From assembly GCA_036362985.1 (NCBI GenBank), contig JAYGXS010000001.1:18288007-18352006 (forward strand): DNA of 64,000 nucleotides, given 5' to 3'. Numbering within the stretch: position 1 is the stretch's first letter; each line of letters begins with the position of its first letter. The notes under the pieces were generated by a model. That model saw nothing but the letters and a program-made list of their open reading frames with translations. It was not told the DNA's origin and did no database searches. The stretch is from Ligula intestinalis (Eukaryota > Platyhelminthes > Cestoda > Diphyllobothriidea > Diphyllobothriidae). Positions 1 through 11,965 of the stretch are shown here, one piece after another. The position numbers and the translations under genes are program-made.

Positions 1-2062
1 ATGCCCACCATTGTAAGTGCTGGACACTCAAAGGACAGAAAATGCTTTATACGAACCTCGAGGTGCTGCACCTCTTCGGAACTTTTTGTCTGCAATTTTC
101 ATAATTCCAGCATGCAAGAACAAACTCCGCCCCCTTTGTTAAGAAAGCGCAATTTTGATCATTACCATTCATCAGACAAATAGAAAATTGGACGCCTCGG
201 CGTTCATAGGTGCCAATTTAAGTATAACTTTCATTTTGCCCGCAACTGCAATAGAAATATAGAACAAGAGCAGTTTCCACCTCTGATCAGTCTTCAGACA
301 GTGCTCTTACTCCGTTAGTTAACGCTAACCTGCAAGCTTGATTTATCAGAAACACGCATTTCTGACGCCAAAATGCCCTCTTGCTGTAGCGCCTTTTTTG
401 TATTGAAAGCATCTTTTTATTGTAGCAATGAGGAATCGGTCACTAAAATGCCCCCCGAATAAGCAAATATTCAGTTTATGCAGTGCTTTATTATAATTCA
501 AGTAAATCAAGGAAAATATGAAGTGATTTCTATTACCGTATGAAGAGGCAGAATTTTAATAAAATGAGCCACACACTCATGAGCCTTATCCTAAGAATAT
601 TTATACCTGTGATAAGGCCTAAACGGCGCTTTATCCGTAAAGCACTAACAAAACCTAACTGCACTTGCATGTTACGATTGGAACTAGCCATGTCAACGGT
701 CTTTCGTAAGGATGGATGGTAGACTTTTCATTTATTTCCCCAAACAGCATGCCAAAACTCCATCCTGGGCACTAGAGAGGAAGAGAATTCAAATGAAGAA
801 GTAGTGCGTAAAAAAGTAGAAAAAAGTAGAAATGGTTATTTAGATAATATAATTTTTGGCAATAGACAACCGCGCTTTTAAAAATATTTGTAACTATGCA
901 CATATCAGAAACTGTTTAAATTTTCGAAAAAATGCAAAGAACTACAAAGTTCTGAGATTAAAGAAAAGTGACGGAAAAAATATAATAATAAACACATGTC
1001 ATTAATAAATCTAATACAAGACTACAAACTAAACTAAAACTACGGTAGACTTACTCGAGAAAGCTAAACTTAAAAAGGCTTAACTAACGAGACTTAAACT
1101 AATCGAAAACTTAAGAACAAACTAAAAAATATCTAAAACTAAACAGAAAATCGAGCAAACTATAATTTTCTCTTTTTTTATGGCGAGCTTTTTGCTGCCA
1201 AACATTAGCTTGTTTTAAAGATTTTGGGGAACTTAATTAACCTTCCATCGGCTCGAGGAGACAATTTGGATGTGGGTGGACGAAGAACAGAGGGAAGCCG
1301 ATCCATCCCATGGTAAGCTAAATATGACACGTAAAAGCTACCACCAGACGCTCAAAAGCACAAATGCTTATTTTGCCGACCGACGTCAAAGCTTGTTACT
1401 CCGTCGAAAAGACGATCAGGCTACAATAATCGGTAATCTTAAGTATGGACTCTGCAGTACCTCTCAACTACGCGCGATTGTATTCCATGTTGGGTGACAA
1501 GGTAGTATCAGACTGCGCTTGATATCAGCCCCAATTACGCTGATTCGTAGTGATCATTGGCATACAGGAGAGTGGGACATTGAGATCGGTTAACATTCAA
1601 TAATAATTAAGTTTCTCAATATAAAAAACCAGCGCGGTAACAATCCAAATGTGGAAGGAAAGTTATTACTTCAGACCACGAACCAAAGGCAGCTAGTAAT
1701 ATTTCGCTTGTAATGCTGGCTTTGTGATATTGTCGAGTTCTGTGAGTTCCAGGATTATCAGCTGCAGCCTATGCTTGCAGTGACAGGAACTAGGTCATCT
1801 ATGCTATGTATGATAAGCAGTTTGGCCGTGTCCGGCTCCATAACCCGCCTACTTCCGGTCTATTTGACTCTGACATCAGAAAGGCCAAGGAGGGTTCTAT
1901 GCGGCAATACAGGTTAATGCTGAGAGTCGAGAGCGATTGCAGGTGTCTTGAACTGACGTCGCCAATGCTTGAAAATTCATTAAGCTTTTTAACTTACTGT
2001 CACTGACTAAGCAATTTAATACAATTCAAATTGGAGATGATTAACTTTGAAGCCTTGATCTA
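1..2062. other. AT-rich stretch without a recognised gene
   Basis: No transposon protein or RNA gene is recognisable here. The one coding-like spot is 1250-1311 on the plus strand. It reads openly (ETIWMWVDEEQREADPSH) and ends at a good donor (G followed by GTAAGC), but its acceptor side is weak. I treat it as an unproven exon candidate. Confidence 0.4.
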
Positions 2063-3600
2063 CAGGGTGCCCCACGAAAAACCCCTAAATTTATGATAAT
2101 GTTTATACTGTTATAAAAATAAAAATGATTGATTACAATTATAACTAAAAACTTTATTGTGTAATTAACAAACTTTTACCCAATAACAAGTTACAAAAAC
2201 CGCTCAAAATGCTGTCCATTAACTGCAGAACAGCGACGTAAGCGATCCATCCAGCTCTGAGCTGCTCGACGAATGACATCAAGAAGGATGTTGTTCCATG
2301 TGTCCATCAACACATGTTTTATTGACTCAATATCAGTGATTCCTATGCTTCGTCTCTGAACCTCCTGTAAGAGTACACTCCAAATGCAAAAGTCCATTAC
2401 ATTCAGGTCAGGGCTCTTGGATGGCCATTGCTGGGGTTTGATGAAATCTGGAGTGTTAACTCGGAGCCAGGCGACAGTGTCATTGGCAGTGTGTGGCTTT
2501 GCACCATCTTGCTGCCACGTCCAGGGTTCTCCCTGCATTACTTGATCAATATCTGTAAACATCTGCGGGCACATCTCCTCTCTGTAAACAACTTGATTTG
2601 CAGTTTTTTTTCGTTCTCCGACTCGGTGCAACACCTTCCTGCCCAGCAACATCTCCTTCAATAAAATAGAGGTCTGTTTTGCCTTGCCAGGAAACAGCAC
2701 CATAGCACATGATAGATTTTTGCTGCTTGTCTATCTCCACCAGCAAATCTTCATCAGGAATATCAGGTTTGACTTCAACTGCACGATATATGCATTCATT
2801 TTGCCTATTCAGTGATGCACACAAGCAGAATGATGATTTATCTGAAAACCACACTTGTTTCAATTTTTCTCCTTCACCGAAACGCTGAAGCATGGCATCA
2901 CACTTTGTCTTTCGAGCTTGCTGGTGTGCTTCAGTTAAAACATGGCATTGAATACGTCAAAAACATTTTAAATTGGATTTTGCAATTGTTCTGTGCACAT
3001 ACCCTTTTGACAATCCCAGTTCTTTACAAATTTCACGTTGGCTTGAATGTCTTCTGTGATGATCTGGTGGAGTTACGGCAAGTTCCAAGACTGCTCGCCT
3101 TGTTGGGGAATCGTGCCTGCAAGAAGTGCAACTACCAGGCTTACGCATCTTTGCTACAGGTGATCCACCTTGTTTGAATGCAGCCACGACACCTCTAAAC
3201 TGGTCAGTTGTAATGGCATAAAAAATTTAGGCAAAATGTTCCGACATTTCTGCAACCCCCTTGTTGGATGTTCTTTCCGAAATAGGACGATGACCTCACG
3301 CTGGAAATTGCTTAGCTGTGGCATGGGTCTACACGTCTTTCCAGAATATTCCTGGCGTATGGTGCGCAGGTGGGCATTTTAGAACCTTCTCCTCTGCGAC
3401 CACCACCCACGTTGTGTGGGTGCTCCTCACCACTGAGCGGAACATGGCGTGGGCGACATGAATGCGGGTGCGAACCAACGAGGCGGCTTCACTTCGGATG
3501 TGGCCCAGGTGTTCTGTTTTCTCCACCATCGATCGTGACGGCATGGGCAGTCCGGCCGCCGTAACAATCACAAACTTAGGGGGTTTTGTGGGGCACCCTG
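2063..3600 (-). mobile_element. mariner-superfamily DNA transposon (DD37D type), complete ends, inactive
   Basis: A 1538-bp element bounded by inverted repeats of about 28-30 bp. The left end starts CAGGGTGCCCCACG at 2063, and the right end reads CAGGGTGCCCCACA on the other strand from 3600. A TA dinucleotide flanks each side (2061-2062 and 3601-3602), the normal target duplication of Tc1/mariner elements. The transposase lies inside on the minus strand but is broken by frameshifts. With both ends visible the copy could still have been moved in trans, but it cannot supply its own transposase. Confidence 0.9.
2191..3324 (-). pseudogene. decayed mariner transposase (DD37D)
   Basis: The protein would bind the element ends and carry out cut-and-paste transposition with a DDD catalytic triad. 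From the likely ATG (3324-3322) the N-terminal part, then a helix-turn-helix-like segment (GLSKGYVHRTIAKS, about 2957-3187), lie in different frames from the catalytic core. Catalytic residues are visible in WFSDKSSF (first D), QQDGAKPHTA (second D) and SPDLNVMDFCIW (third D). By count 37 residues lie between the second and third aspartates, the maT-like spacing. A frameshift near 2640-2700 separates the first D from the other two. The last piece stops at 2191, inside the left inverted repeat's flank. Several breaks show it is a fossil copy. Confidence 0.85.
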
Positions 3601-3602
3601 TA

Positions 3603-4313
3603 GAATTGTGATCTTTTGTTGCGAGTGTATAGCTGTAGGTTAATAGGTCTACTTAGAAACGCAGTACCTTATATTTGGCAGCATAAGAGGAAGGTGAGTA
3701 CGTGCTACTTAAAGGCTCGTTATGTGTAATGAAACTCCTGCCTTTTTTCGGTGTTGCCTTGACTCTTGACTGTTTTTTGCGCATATTCAATATCTTCTGT
3801 ATTTACCAATTAGAGCATATAAAATGTTTGCAATTTTATCGAAATAGATTTATTTAAGATAACTCCGCTTGCCCATCCATGGTCAGAAGCAGCCACAATT
3901 GCACATCTTTTTTGCAAAGCCTCTGTCAATTTTGAGATACTGTTTATTCATTTTAGCTGAATGAGGTTCTGTCTAAAAGTCCCCATTTTAAAATCAGATG
4001 GTTTTCAACTCTTGCTAATTAAAAACGTAGCGTATTTTTCGGGCAAAAAAACTTTCAGTGACTGTTTAACTTGATTCTTTATCTAGATGGCTAGTGCTTT
4101 TACTTATTTATTTGAACTCAACAAACGCAGATAGTTAACTAGTGTCTATTCTAGGAACAAAAATAAGTGGCTTTCTGTTCTTGAGGTGAGTATCAAGGCA
4201 GTTAAAATGTTAATGGGAGTGAGTTTTAATATGGAATTAAACGCTCTTTACAATAACATTTTAGGAATAAAGGCATTTTGTCTCATGTTGAAAAGATAAC
4301 AAATTTGATATCC
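3603..4313. other. unannotated spacer
   Basis: AT-rich sequence between the mariner and the tRNA-derived palindrome. I see no gene, RNA or repeat in it. Confidence 0.4.
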
Positions 4314-4371
4314 TTAAGTTGGTTTGGCAGATTTGCTTAATTTGATTTGACCCAAGAGTGAAAAACTCTAA

Positions 4372-4445
4372 GCGTTTGGCGGGATTTGAACCCGCGAATC
4401 AGAGAAAGCCTTTGCCGGAGTCTAATGCTCTACCGCTAAGCTACA
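4372..4445 (-). repeat. tRNA-derived sequence, 5'-truncated, minus-strand arm
   Basis: Reverse-complement copy of the tRNA-like sequence at 4474-4552. It keeps the T arm, variable region and D arm but has lost the 5' half of the acceptor stem, so it cannot be a working tRNA gene. Confidence 0.7.
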
Positions 4446-4473
4446 ATGTGATTAAACTCATTGCGCGAAGTGG

Positions 4474-4552
4474 GCGTTTGTAGCTTAGCGGTAGAGCATT
4501 AGCCTCCGGCAAAGGCTTTCTCTGATGCGCGGGTTCAAATCCCGCCAAACGC
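4474..4552 (+). repeat. tRNA-like / tRNA-derived SINE head
   Basis: The acceptor strands GCGTTTG and CAAACGC pair perfectly. The D-arm segment TAGCTTAGCGG fits a pol III A box, and the T arm (GCGGG-TTCAAAT-CCCGC) contains a B-box match, GGTTCAAATCC. The middle is abnormal: the only good anticodon stem is AGCCT/AGGCT with loop CCGGCAA, no U at position 33 and extra bases on both sides. I therefore call it a tRNA-derived repeat with an intact internal promoter rather than a functional tRNA, though a diverged tRNA is not excluded. Confidence 0.65.
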
Positions 4553-4772
4553 TTAGAGTTTTTCACACTTGGGTCAACTCAAATTAAGCAAATCTGCCAA
4601 ACCAACTTAATAATTAAGTCAGCCTAGTAGTCATTCTGGTGGATTCTAGATGATTGCTTAGGAAATCCTGCTTGGGCAGTCAACTTGCTCCCGTATTGGT
4701 GGATTCTATGTGAGCGAAAAGTTGAGCGGGTAATATCGATCCAAGTGTGATTAAACTCATGGCGTAAAGCGG

Positions 4773-4851
4773 CCGTTTGTAGCTTAGCGGTAGAGCATTA
4801 GCCTCCGGCAAAGGCTTTCGCTGATGCGTGGGTTCAAATCCCGCCAAACGC
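4773..4851 (+). repeat. third tRNA-derived copy, direct repeat
   Basis: Direct repeat of 4474-4552 about 299 bp downstream, including the upstream flank (GTGTGATTAAACTCAT) and the downstream tail. It differs at a few positions, so these are diverged copies of one repeat unit rather than a recent duplication. A-box and B-box matches are kept. Confidence 0.7.
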
Positions 4852-4880
4852 CTAGAGTTTTTCACACATGGGTCAACTCA

Positions 4881-5459
4881 AATTTGATATTCTTAGAATA
4901 CCCAGTTTATTGCGGTAGTTTCATTGCACAAAATTCGTGTGCTTGCTTATATTGGCAGGTTCAAAGTACACAAACATTTCCTTGGCCCAATTTGTTAGCC
5001 AGGCCGGCGAACCTTCCACTTTCTCCAAAAGTACTCGGAGCCTAACAGTTTTATGCGTTTATTTTTACGCAACCTGATTTCGCGTGTGAAATCATCAAGT
5101 AACCACCGCAAGACTTAACGTTAGCAAAGTTTCACAGTGCAATCAAAATTTAAACTGCTGTGTAGAAACGCCGAGCAGATTTGGACAGCTATGAAATTAT
5201 TTGTTTTGACAAAGGTTCTTCTGCTTTGCCCCTGAGCCAACAAGAAGAGTGGTCATCTACGCTCTGGGATAATCAGACACTTTCTCATGTCAGTGCGCTG
5301 GAAATATGGGTCTGGCGGTTTGCAAGCCTGACATTGATCGCGCTCACAGCTTTCGCAGGCAGTTTTTGCAGCCTGAAAAAAAACGTCATTTTACAGAAAA
5401 ATCCCGACCATTTACTTATAATAGTCGATTAGGCCGTCGAGCAAAACAACAGAATCGTG
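4881..5459. other. unannotated spacer
   Basis: Short open frames occur on both strands (for example 5306-5488 plus), but none shows a recognisable domain or splice context. Confidence 0.35.
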
Positions 5460-6290
5460 ATTCAGGCAGCTCGCGAGTTGCGCATTAGTTTGGTTTGTGA
5501 GGAGTTTCTTCGGATAAGATATGTAATTTCGGTCAAATGAGGTACGATGCATTTCTGGATGTTCTTCCAGTCAGCTGTAGGTATGAAGTTGTTCGAATAT
5601 ACTAATCGAAAGTTCCAGTCAGGTGTAGAAAGTATGTGGTTGTCTGATTTCCACATTTTATTGCTAATTTGCATATCACATTTGAATATGTACCCTTGGT
5701 ACCACTTAAACGCAGGAGAAAACGGAATACGTTTACTGCCTTCTTCAAACATATCTGGTATGACATTCCGTAAAGCTTAAGAACGCGCCAAAGCTGTCCA
5801 TTACCTCAGGTTCAAACATACATGTTTCCTTTGAAGTTTCTACTAAGCTAACCTTTGAGTCTGGACGAAAGGATCTGATGACAGTTAAAAAGTCATAACT
5901 GGTCATGCAGTTTCATATATTTATCAGTAGTCTTCCTGCATCAATAGTGGTGGCTACGTGAGCGCCCCCAAGGACTAGATTTGGAGTCAAAATGCATTTG
6001 AAGGACGGTGTCCCGGTTTCATGCATGCCAATCACGTAAAAACGCTTCCCTGCGTCCGAAGTGTTTCTGGTGCTATAATGTGAGACCTTCGAGTTGCGCT
6101 GGTGCGGTCGAATATTCCACTCTTGTTTGTCGGCTACTGTAGCACCATCAGTAAGGAACTAATGGACCGGTTCTGAGAAGGTGCATTACTTGTGGAATCT
6201 GACTGTCCAGCTTTCACGCCATACATTTAACTTTCGGCGTGCACCAAGCACAGTCGGCATGGAAGTCCTTTTAGTGTAGTCATTTTCACT
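5460..6290 (-). pseudogene. unidentified decayed coding region
   Basis: Read on the minus strand, one frame from about 6160 to 5770 carries some 130 codons with a single stop. It includes segments such as KRFYVIGMHETGTPSFKC, ILTPNLVLGGAHVATTIDAG and FEPEVMDSFGAFLSFTECHT. A frameshift near 5760 leads into a second frame (5752-5462) that is open for about 95 codons and rich in W, Y and F (for example WNFRLVYSNNFIPTADWKN). An upstream frame near 6290-6165 also looks coding. The mix of long open stretches, one or two frameshifts and few stops suggests a degraded gene or an endogenised foreign gene. I do not recognise the family. Confidence 0.4.
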
Positions 6291-6845
6291 ACCAAAAATA
6301 AACCGACGCTAACAACATGTTTTTTTTTGGCAGAGCATATTTTAAATAGCACAAAGGTTCAGTTTTAGAGTTACCTGATAAATAAACTCATAATGGAATA
6401 GACCAATAGCAACAAGCAGCCCTAAAGCAGGCCTGCCTCTTCATTTTACCGATCCAAAGCAGAAAGAAACGCAATTATCAGTAAACCTGGGCTTCAGTCG
6501 TATATAAGGCTGCAAATATTACGACGAATCACCGAAAAGTTAGGCTTATCATTTGGCCTGTCAGTCAATACATAGGAGTATTAGCGGAAATTGGACAGGT
6601 AGGTTTGTCTTAAATGTATCATTCGGTAGATACCCGATTTATCCTCCCATGCAACTTGTAGTTTTCTCACTCGAAGACTTGTTCAAGATAGCGTGTAGAC
6701 CTCTCGCGCAACAGATACTGATTGTCCAAATATCAGTTTCACGGCTTTCTCTGATATAATTTTTGATGTTCATATGATTAAGTATGCAGGTCAGAGTTTT
6801 CAATAGTGTTTGCCTATTCGGGTAACCAATTATAAATACCACATT

Positions 6846-6960
6846 GGCAACAGTAGTTTAAGTAGTTCACCACATCTTCCTCTAGCCCCAGCATTTTTTC
6901 CTATGGAAACGGTGGTTAAAGGCGTTTTATGTGTGGGGAATAAGGATATGCAGTAAAACA
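6846..6960. repeat. single arm of the inverted-repeat element seen at 16.5-17.1 kb
   Basis: Starts GGCAACAGTAGTTTAAGTAG and stays similar, with gaps, to both arms of the element at 16525-17096. No matching second arm was found nearby, so this is a truncated copy. Confidence 0.5.
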
Positions 6961-8973
6961 CAATTTAATAACTGCTTTATGCATTTTTATTTTTTTTTAT
7001 ATTGAGAAATGATGTTTACTTTTTTATCACATTAAATAGTTATTGCAGCTTAAACGCTATAGCAGTGGATTTTTTAACAGTTTGGTCACTTTATTATGCT
7101 CCAGATGCGTTGAAAGTTGCCTAAATGCTATTTTCTTATGATGCATCTTTAGCTACAGGGTAAAATATGCTGGCAGTTATGAATTTTTTCAAAAACATAT
7201 AGCCTGAAAAAGCGGTCAGTCTTATCCCCTGACCCTTTATTTGGTTGGCCTGTTTGGCATTATTTCACCAATTATTTATTTGTTCAACAGCGTACAGGGC
7301 TGTCCAGGTCATAAAGGGGTTCAAACAGCGGGTGATGTTCTTTATGTTTTATAAACATGTTTTATGTATTAACATGGCTAGATGAACCTCGCATAAATTC
7401 ACTTGCACCTAGTTGATGGGTTTTTGTCGAATGTCTGTATCTCCGGCTATTTTTGTCTGCACAAATATCCCCTATTGCATGCCACCGTATACTTGCACAA
7501 AAAAACGACTGGAGTGACATGGGAACCTAAGTGCCCTTTAGTGGCCTTCTTATAATAAACCACCGATCTGTAGACGGCACCGAGCTCAAAACTTACTGTA
7601 GAATTTAAAATTTCGTTGGGTGTCTGAAGAAATATTTAAATCGAGCTGGGGTTAACTAAAAACATTGAGTGGTAAGGTTCACTTTTATTTCTTAAACTTA
7701 CTACACTCAAAAATATCCTTTACGCATGCCGCATTTAATTTACTGGGATAAACCCTATTTCCACGATCACAGGTACAGCAAAAGAGATGTCCCGCCGAAT
7801 TTGACCTCCTTCCAAATTATTTTACTAAAGTTTTCATACCATGAAAGTTATCACAAGGCTCTTTCATGTGTTTCCTGGTCATCTAATTCCCTTTATAGAC
7901 GTATATGCGTCAACTTAGAAACTTCCAAAAATAGACTAGATGATGGCTTATGCTAAAGTCTGCTTATATTACAAAAGACGTACAGGTACATAGAATAATC
8001 CACCCTTCGCACCCACAGTCTTCCACAGTAGAGAATAAGCTAAAATGGTCGGATTTAGTCGTCAGTGGAAGGATTGATAGGCGGTTTGCAAACGCAACAC
8101 AGTCTGGTCCCCAGGTCTTCAGTTATCAAGTCTCATCCAGAGGATCCTGGCGATCACATCGCTGAGGCCTCCATAAAAAAAACAAATTGAAGTGGAGTCG
8201 TTGCTTCTGGTCCTTAGTACCTGTACAAGCAGGTTTTCTGGCTAGTTTGCAAAAGTGTACTAATCTCAAATCGCCTTCCGTTTTAATTTGAAAAAAATAA
8301 GCACTGAATTTAGACCAGAACGACTTAATTTCAGCGTTTTTAATGCGTCCACACCTTGTGAAACTCACGTTGAGTGGAGGCTGTCACAATATGATCGTTT
8401 AAAAGGTGCGCCCTACCAAAATCTCCGCACGTTCCTATACCCTTTAAGTATTAACTTGCATAATGAATTCATCAGTTGTACCGTAAGTTTCGTTCAACAC
8501 ATTTTTAACCGGTCATTCATACTATAAAGGAACTACTCGTCACTTTTGATCTAGTTTGCCCATCCAAAGCGTTCGATTTCAACTGCCTTAAAATCAAGTA
8601 CATGTAAAGTGTTTGGGATTAATAATTAATCCGGTCTTTATAATAACCAACGTTTTTTGTCCCATAAGCGGTCAGCGCAGACAATCAAGAATTGCTTTAA
8701 GCAGATTTCTTGAGGAGGTTTCACCTACATTCCTCAATGTTTTCCTGAGACGCACAGGGTTACAGCTTCCGATAAATTCTTCTCTTGCCATTACATGTAC
8801 ATAAGAAAAGGGTAAAAGGGAATATACTGGCAATTATGTATATCATTACAGGCAAATTAATCAGTGGAAAAGGGGAGGGGGTGGAGATGATAGTAATTGG
8901 CTGGTTGCAAGTCGATGCGAGTTTGTTGAATACGGGCAGAGAGTGGGTAGAAAGCGCGGAAAGATGCAGGCAG
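6961..8973. other. unannotated stretch
   Basis: AT-rich with scattered short open frames (for example 7726-7956 plus). I see no domain, RNA or repeat I can support. Confidence 0.35.
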
Positions 8974-9222
8974 TCATGTAGCCATCGGCCATGCCAGGCT
9001 GGGGGCTCGCAGGAGTTTCTTTTTCGCGCACAAAACTTGCACCATTAATCGGGTCGCGGTTGTTTCTGTTGTTGCGAGCAAACGCTGACCCACAGACTTT
9101 GGGTAGTTTGGCGGGACCTTGTAAATTACCTTAAAGGCTTCTCTGGGATTCACGCGATGTCCGGAGTCAACCATGTGGGCAAGGATGGAGCTGTTAATGC
9201 TTCTGACTTCACCTTTTTTCAC
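8974..9222 (-). pseudogene. PLE-C fragment: C-terminal half of GIY-YIG endonuclease domain
   Basis: The 82-codon frame reads GEVRSINSSILAHMVDSGHR then an AFKVIYKVPPN segment and ends around LCAKKKLLRAPSLAWP. This matches the second half of the GIY-YIG domain of Penelope-like elements (S-I-x-x-H-x-x-D-x-G-H-R-V) as repeated at 18.98, 38.1 and 17.4 kb. The N-terminal half is missing; a copy of it, ending with the same GEVR, lies at 56.86-57.0 kb. Downstream on the minus strand a C-rich 3' tract (CCCCTCCCCTTTT) is shared with the 18.9-kb copy. Function, if intact, would be nicking target DNA for retrotransposition. Confidence 0.7.
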
Positions 9223-10918
9223 AATTGGGTCAACGTAAATCGGAAACTACCCATACGAAAAATTTGCATTTTCAGGTTTGGGCTATATACTCATTGTGTA
9301 AGGACCAAATAATGGCCACCACAAGCAAGTGCTTGTTTTACTCATACCCACTGATGTTTCATGTTCGAGAAGAACCAAGAACAAGTAAACGTTAATGCAC
9401 ATGTCCTTATTTACATCAGCTAATTTTCTCGCTCAACGAACAAACAAACTGCTTACTTTCATTGTGACTCGCATGAATATATACTAATGTACTTCCCCTA
9501 AGTTAAGAGTGAAGCAGTGCGCACTTATAAAAAATGGCGTACAATATCCTTTTTCCAATATGATGAACCTTAACCACCATTCTCCCCACGGCTCAAAGCA
9601 GCCATGTTAACGTCGAAGTAAGTGAAACTACATAGAAAAAAATTATTTTTAATACCGTTTCTCTTGTGAAGCGTAGTATGCATTTATTTCCACAAAAATA
9701 TCTTCTAGACGCGCTTAGATTTATCAGATGCACCGATGTGGCGCAAAGTTGGAGTTCTGAATTCGAAAAAGACCTATATTCAAATGTAAGGCAAAAATGT
9801 TCCATTCTAGCTTGTAATACAGTGGATTTCTTAAATTGCCTTCAAGGCTGGGGAAAATGCAATATTAGTTAGCATTACGTAGGAATCTGCCTCTAATTTT
9901 GAATATTTCGAGGTGACTTTAAAAAAAGAACAGCAAAATGTTTCCTTACTTATCACTCGAATAAATTTAATTTGAGATAATAATTTGCGCATCGCGTCCG
10001 TTTGCTTGGGTCTTACGATCTGAAAAATATTTCCAGCAATTAATGTTTTCCATGTCGGAAAAGACTTTAAGTTACAGCTCAAACGATTCGGCCTGAGTTA
10101 AATGTGGAGAATTAAGTCCAAATAAAGACAATGAGCACTAGATTTATTACTTCTGCTGCATAAGCCATCATGGAACCTTACTCAACGCCAGGTTTTTTGG
10201 CTCCTGAAAGGCGGACCTGCGCTTTTCTAGTTATTTGCCCAATCGGCAGTGATCGGTTCACTTTAAATATAGTCTTAGGAAAAACAAGTGATACATGTTC
10301 GAAAATGCATGAGCACAACTCGATTTTCCGAAGATTTTCTTTCTTTTCGTTCTATCGTCTCGGAATGCAACATACTGCACTTATCCAAAACTTGTCCGTG
10401 ATGATCCAGTGCTAACAAAACGTCTCAAGGCAGAAGTGAAGGAGTACGTGTCACAATTTGATCGTTGAGTGCACTGTACCACAGTTAATACACCCAATCA
10501 CAAATGGCAAGGCAAAGAGCCCTTTGCGCATTGGACAGAACATTGGACTTACAAACGCTCAATTACCTCAAGTGCTCTCGAAGCTGGCATTTGGAAGGTG
10601 AGGTAGTATCTCAAAAATGGCCATCCCAGTCTTCTTCGCCTTTATCGAGGTCACTCTATCTGCATATGCTACAACTACTTGCGGCACCACTGCCTGCGAT
10701 ACCTGTATATGGTATCCTACGGCGCCATTAGACGAACACACCCGTAGCCTGAGCAGTGAAAACCCCTCTTCTGTGAATTTAGCCTTTCTTATTGATTCTG
10801 CTCCATTTTCTATCTAGATTTGTTTCTTTACCAAAAAATGCATTATTAATTGAAACGACAGCATAAAGAATGTGATTCTTATGACCTTGCGTGAGCACCT
10901 GCGTCGCCAGTTGTTATA
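9223..10918. other. unannotated stretch
   Basis: No recognisable gene or repeat. The short open frames in this interval overlap on both strands and show no domain. Confidence 0.35.
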
Positions 10919-11965
10919 TCCCCCAGTTAAATTTTAGAAAGAGAAAACAGACAGGATGGCGGAGAATAGTTAACTGTAACCGATTCTGCTTGTCTCGTGT
11001 CCGTCAGCAAGTCATTTAGCCTGCAGCTTGTTTACTTTGTGTCCGGCTTGGATTCATGTCAGCAGCAGCCCTCGTCACGGCAGCAGACTGTCGTCTCGGC
11101 AGCAGACTGTTGTCTCGGCAGCAGACTGTCGTCTCGGGCAGCAGAATGCGCCTTCTGTTCGCAGTCTCGTATTAAAGGACCAGCAGTCTTCGTTCCCGAG
11201 CTCTTCTTATTGGTCTCTCTACGAGGTGCTTACCCGGATATGATGCTAGTGACCTCAGTGTGACACGTGGTGGCCCCGTTACACGCGATTTGCCCTTTCT
11301 GCAGGCATGTGTGACAGACCACAGCACTGACACTGAAGCCATGATTAAAAAGTTTAACAGCGTACATCCATCACTCAAGTTTTCCGCAGAGACTGAGGTT
11401 GATAATGAAATTGCATTCCTTGATGTCCTTCTGCGAAGGCAAAATGGCGGATCGATCCTGCGTAGGGTATATCGAAAGAAAACCTGGACGGGACACCGAC
11501 ACCAGGTGGCGATAGCGTTTCAGCCCTACCAGCAAGCGGCAGTCTCTCAATGAACACGCTGACATGGCCATCATTTGCAAACTGACATACTTCGCAGTGG
11601 ACAATCAGCGCCCATTTTAGGCAGTTATTGATTTTTCTACATATTCAAACATTACTTGTTATGTGCAGCGTTCATTTCTCTTGCAAATGATTGGCCTGAT
11701 GACGAGTTGCTGAAAACAATTGTTTGCCATAAACAAACTTTTAAGATTAACCATGGGAATATTTCCGGAATTTCTTTTTTGTCTTGACCTCAGGACGACC
11801 ATCGTGTGGTGGACCTCTCAGCGAGATGCATAACTCTGCCGCGTTGTTACATGCGTTCACCGCTCTTTGGGATGGTTGGCTTATGTCTGTTCGTGGTCCC
11901 TTGTGAGGCGTGGCCTCAGGAAGATAAGGACGAAAACTCGCGTGCTGGGCCATCCTAACAGTTAT
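10919..11965 (+). repeat. dispersed LTR-like repeat R-C, copy 1, interrupted
   Basis: The outer parts (10919-11300 and about 11780-11965) match the uninterrupted copy at 36827-37299. Shared marks are CCCCAGTT at the start, ACAGACAGGAT, GCAGCAGAATGC, a TATA-like TATTAAAGGACCAGCAG, and the end ACTCGCGTGCTGGGC then CCTAACA. A stretch of about 480 bp containing a PLE reverse-transcriptase piece sits in the middle and is absent from copy 2. A local GCAGCAGACTGTCGTCTCG motif is tandemly repeated three to four times at 11078-11150. No coding function is evident; a solo-LTR origin is possible. Confidence 0.55.
11290..11550 (+). pseudogene. PLE reverse-transcriptase C-terminal fragment
   Basis: The frame reads HPSLKFSAETEVDNEIAFLD then VLLRRQNGG and SILRRVYRKKTWTGH. 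This corresponds to the Penelope RT segment after the catalytic YxDD box (consensus F-T-x-E-x-E-x-N-x-x-L-x-F-L-D-V followed by VYRKPTxTG). The catalytic box is absent, and the frame ends in a stop at 11553. It is followed by 11570-11665, which is also similar to the right arm of the inverted repeat at 15.5 kb. It appears inserted within the dispersed repeat R-C. Confidence 0.7.

Larger units (their letters stand above)
4314..4610. repeat. palindrome of two tRNA-derived sequences
   Basis: Two arms of about 130 bp (4314-4445 and 4479-4610) are near-perfect inverted copies around a loop of about 33 bp. Each arm carries a tRNA-like body plus the same flank: a tail beginning TTAGAGTTTTTCACAC, then a segment ending in AACTTAA. 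The plus-strand arm has the full acceptor stem; the minus-strand arm lacks the 5' acceptor half. The fold would form a long hairpin. Confidence 0.85.

Noticed and set aside
4474..4552. Functional tRNA gene
   Set aside because: The anticodon arm does not form a standard 5-bp stem and 7-nt loop with U33, and the unit recurs with shared flanks like a SINE.
5306..5488. 60-codon plus-strand frame
   Set aside because: No domain or splice context, and it runs opposite to the better-supported minus-strand decayed coding region.
11695..11740. CTGATGACGAGTTGCTGAAAAC
   Set aside because: It has the CTGATGA box but no stem II helix and no cleavage triplet.
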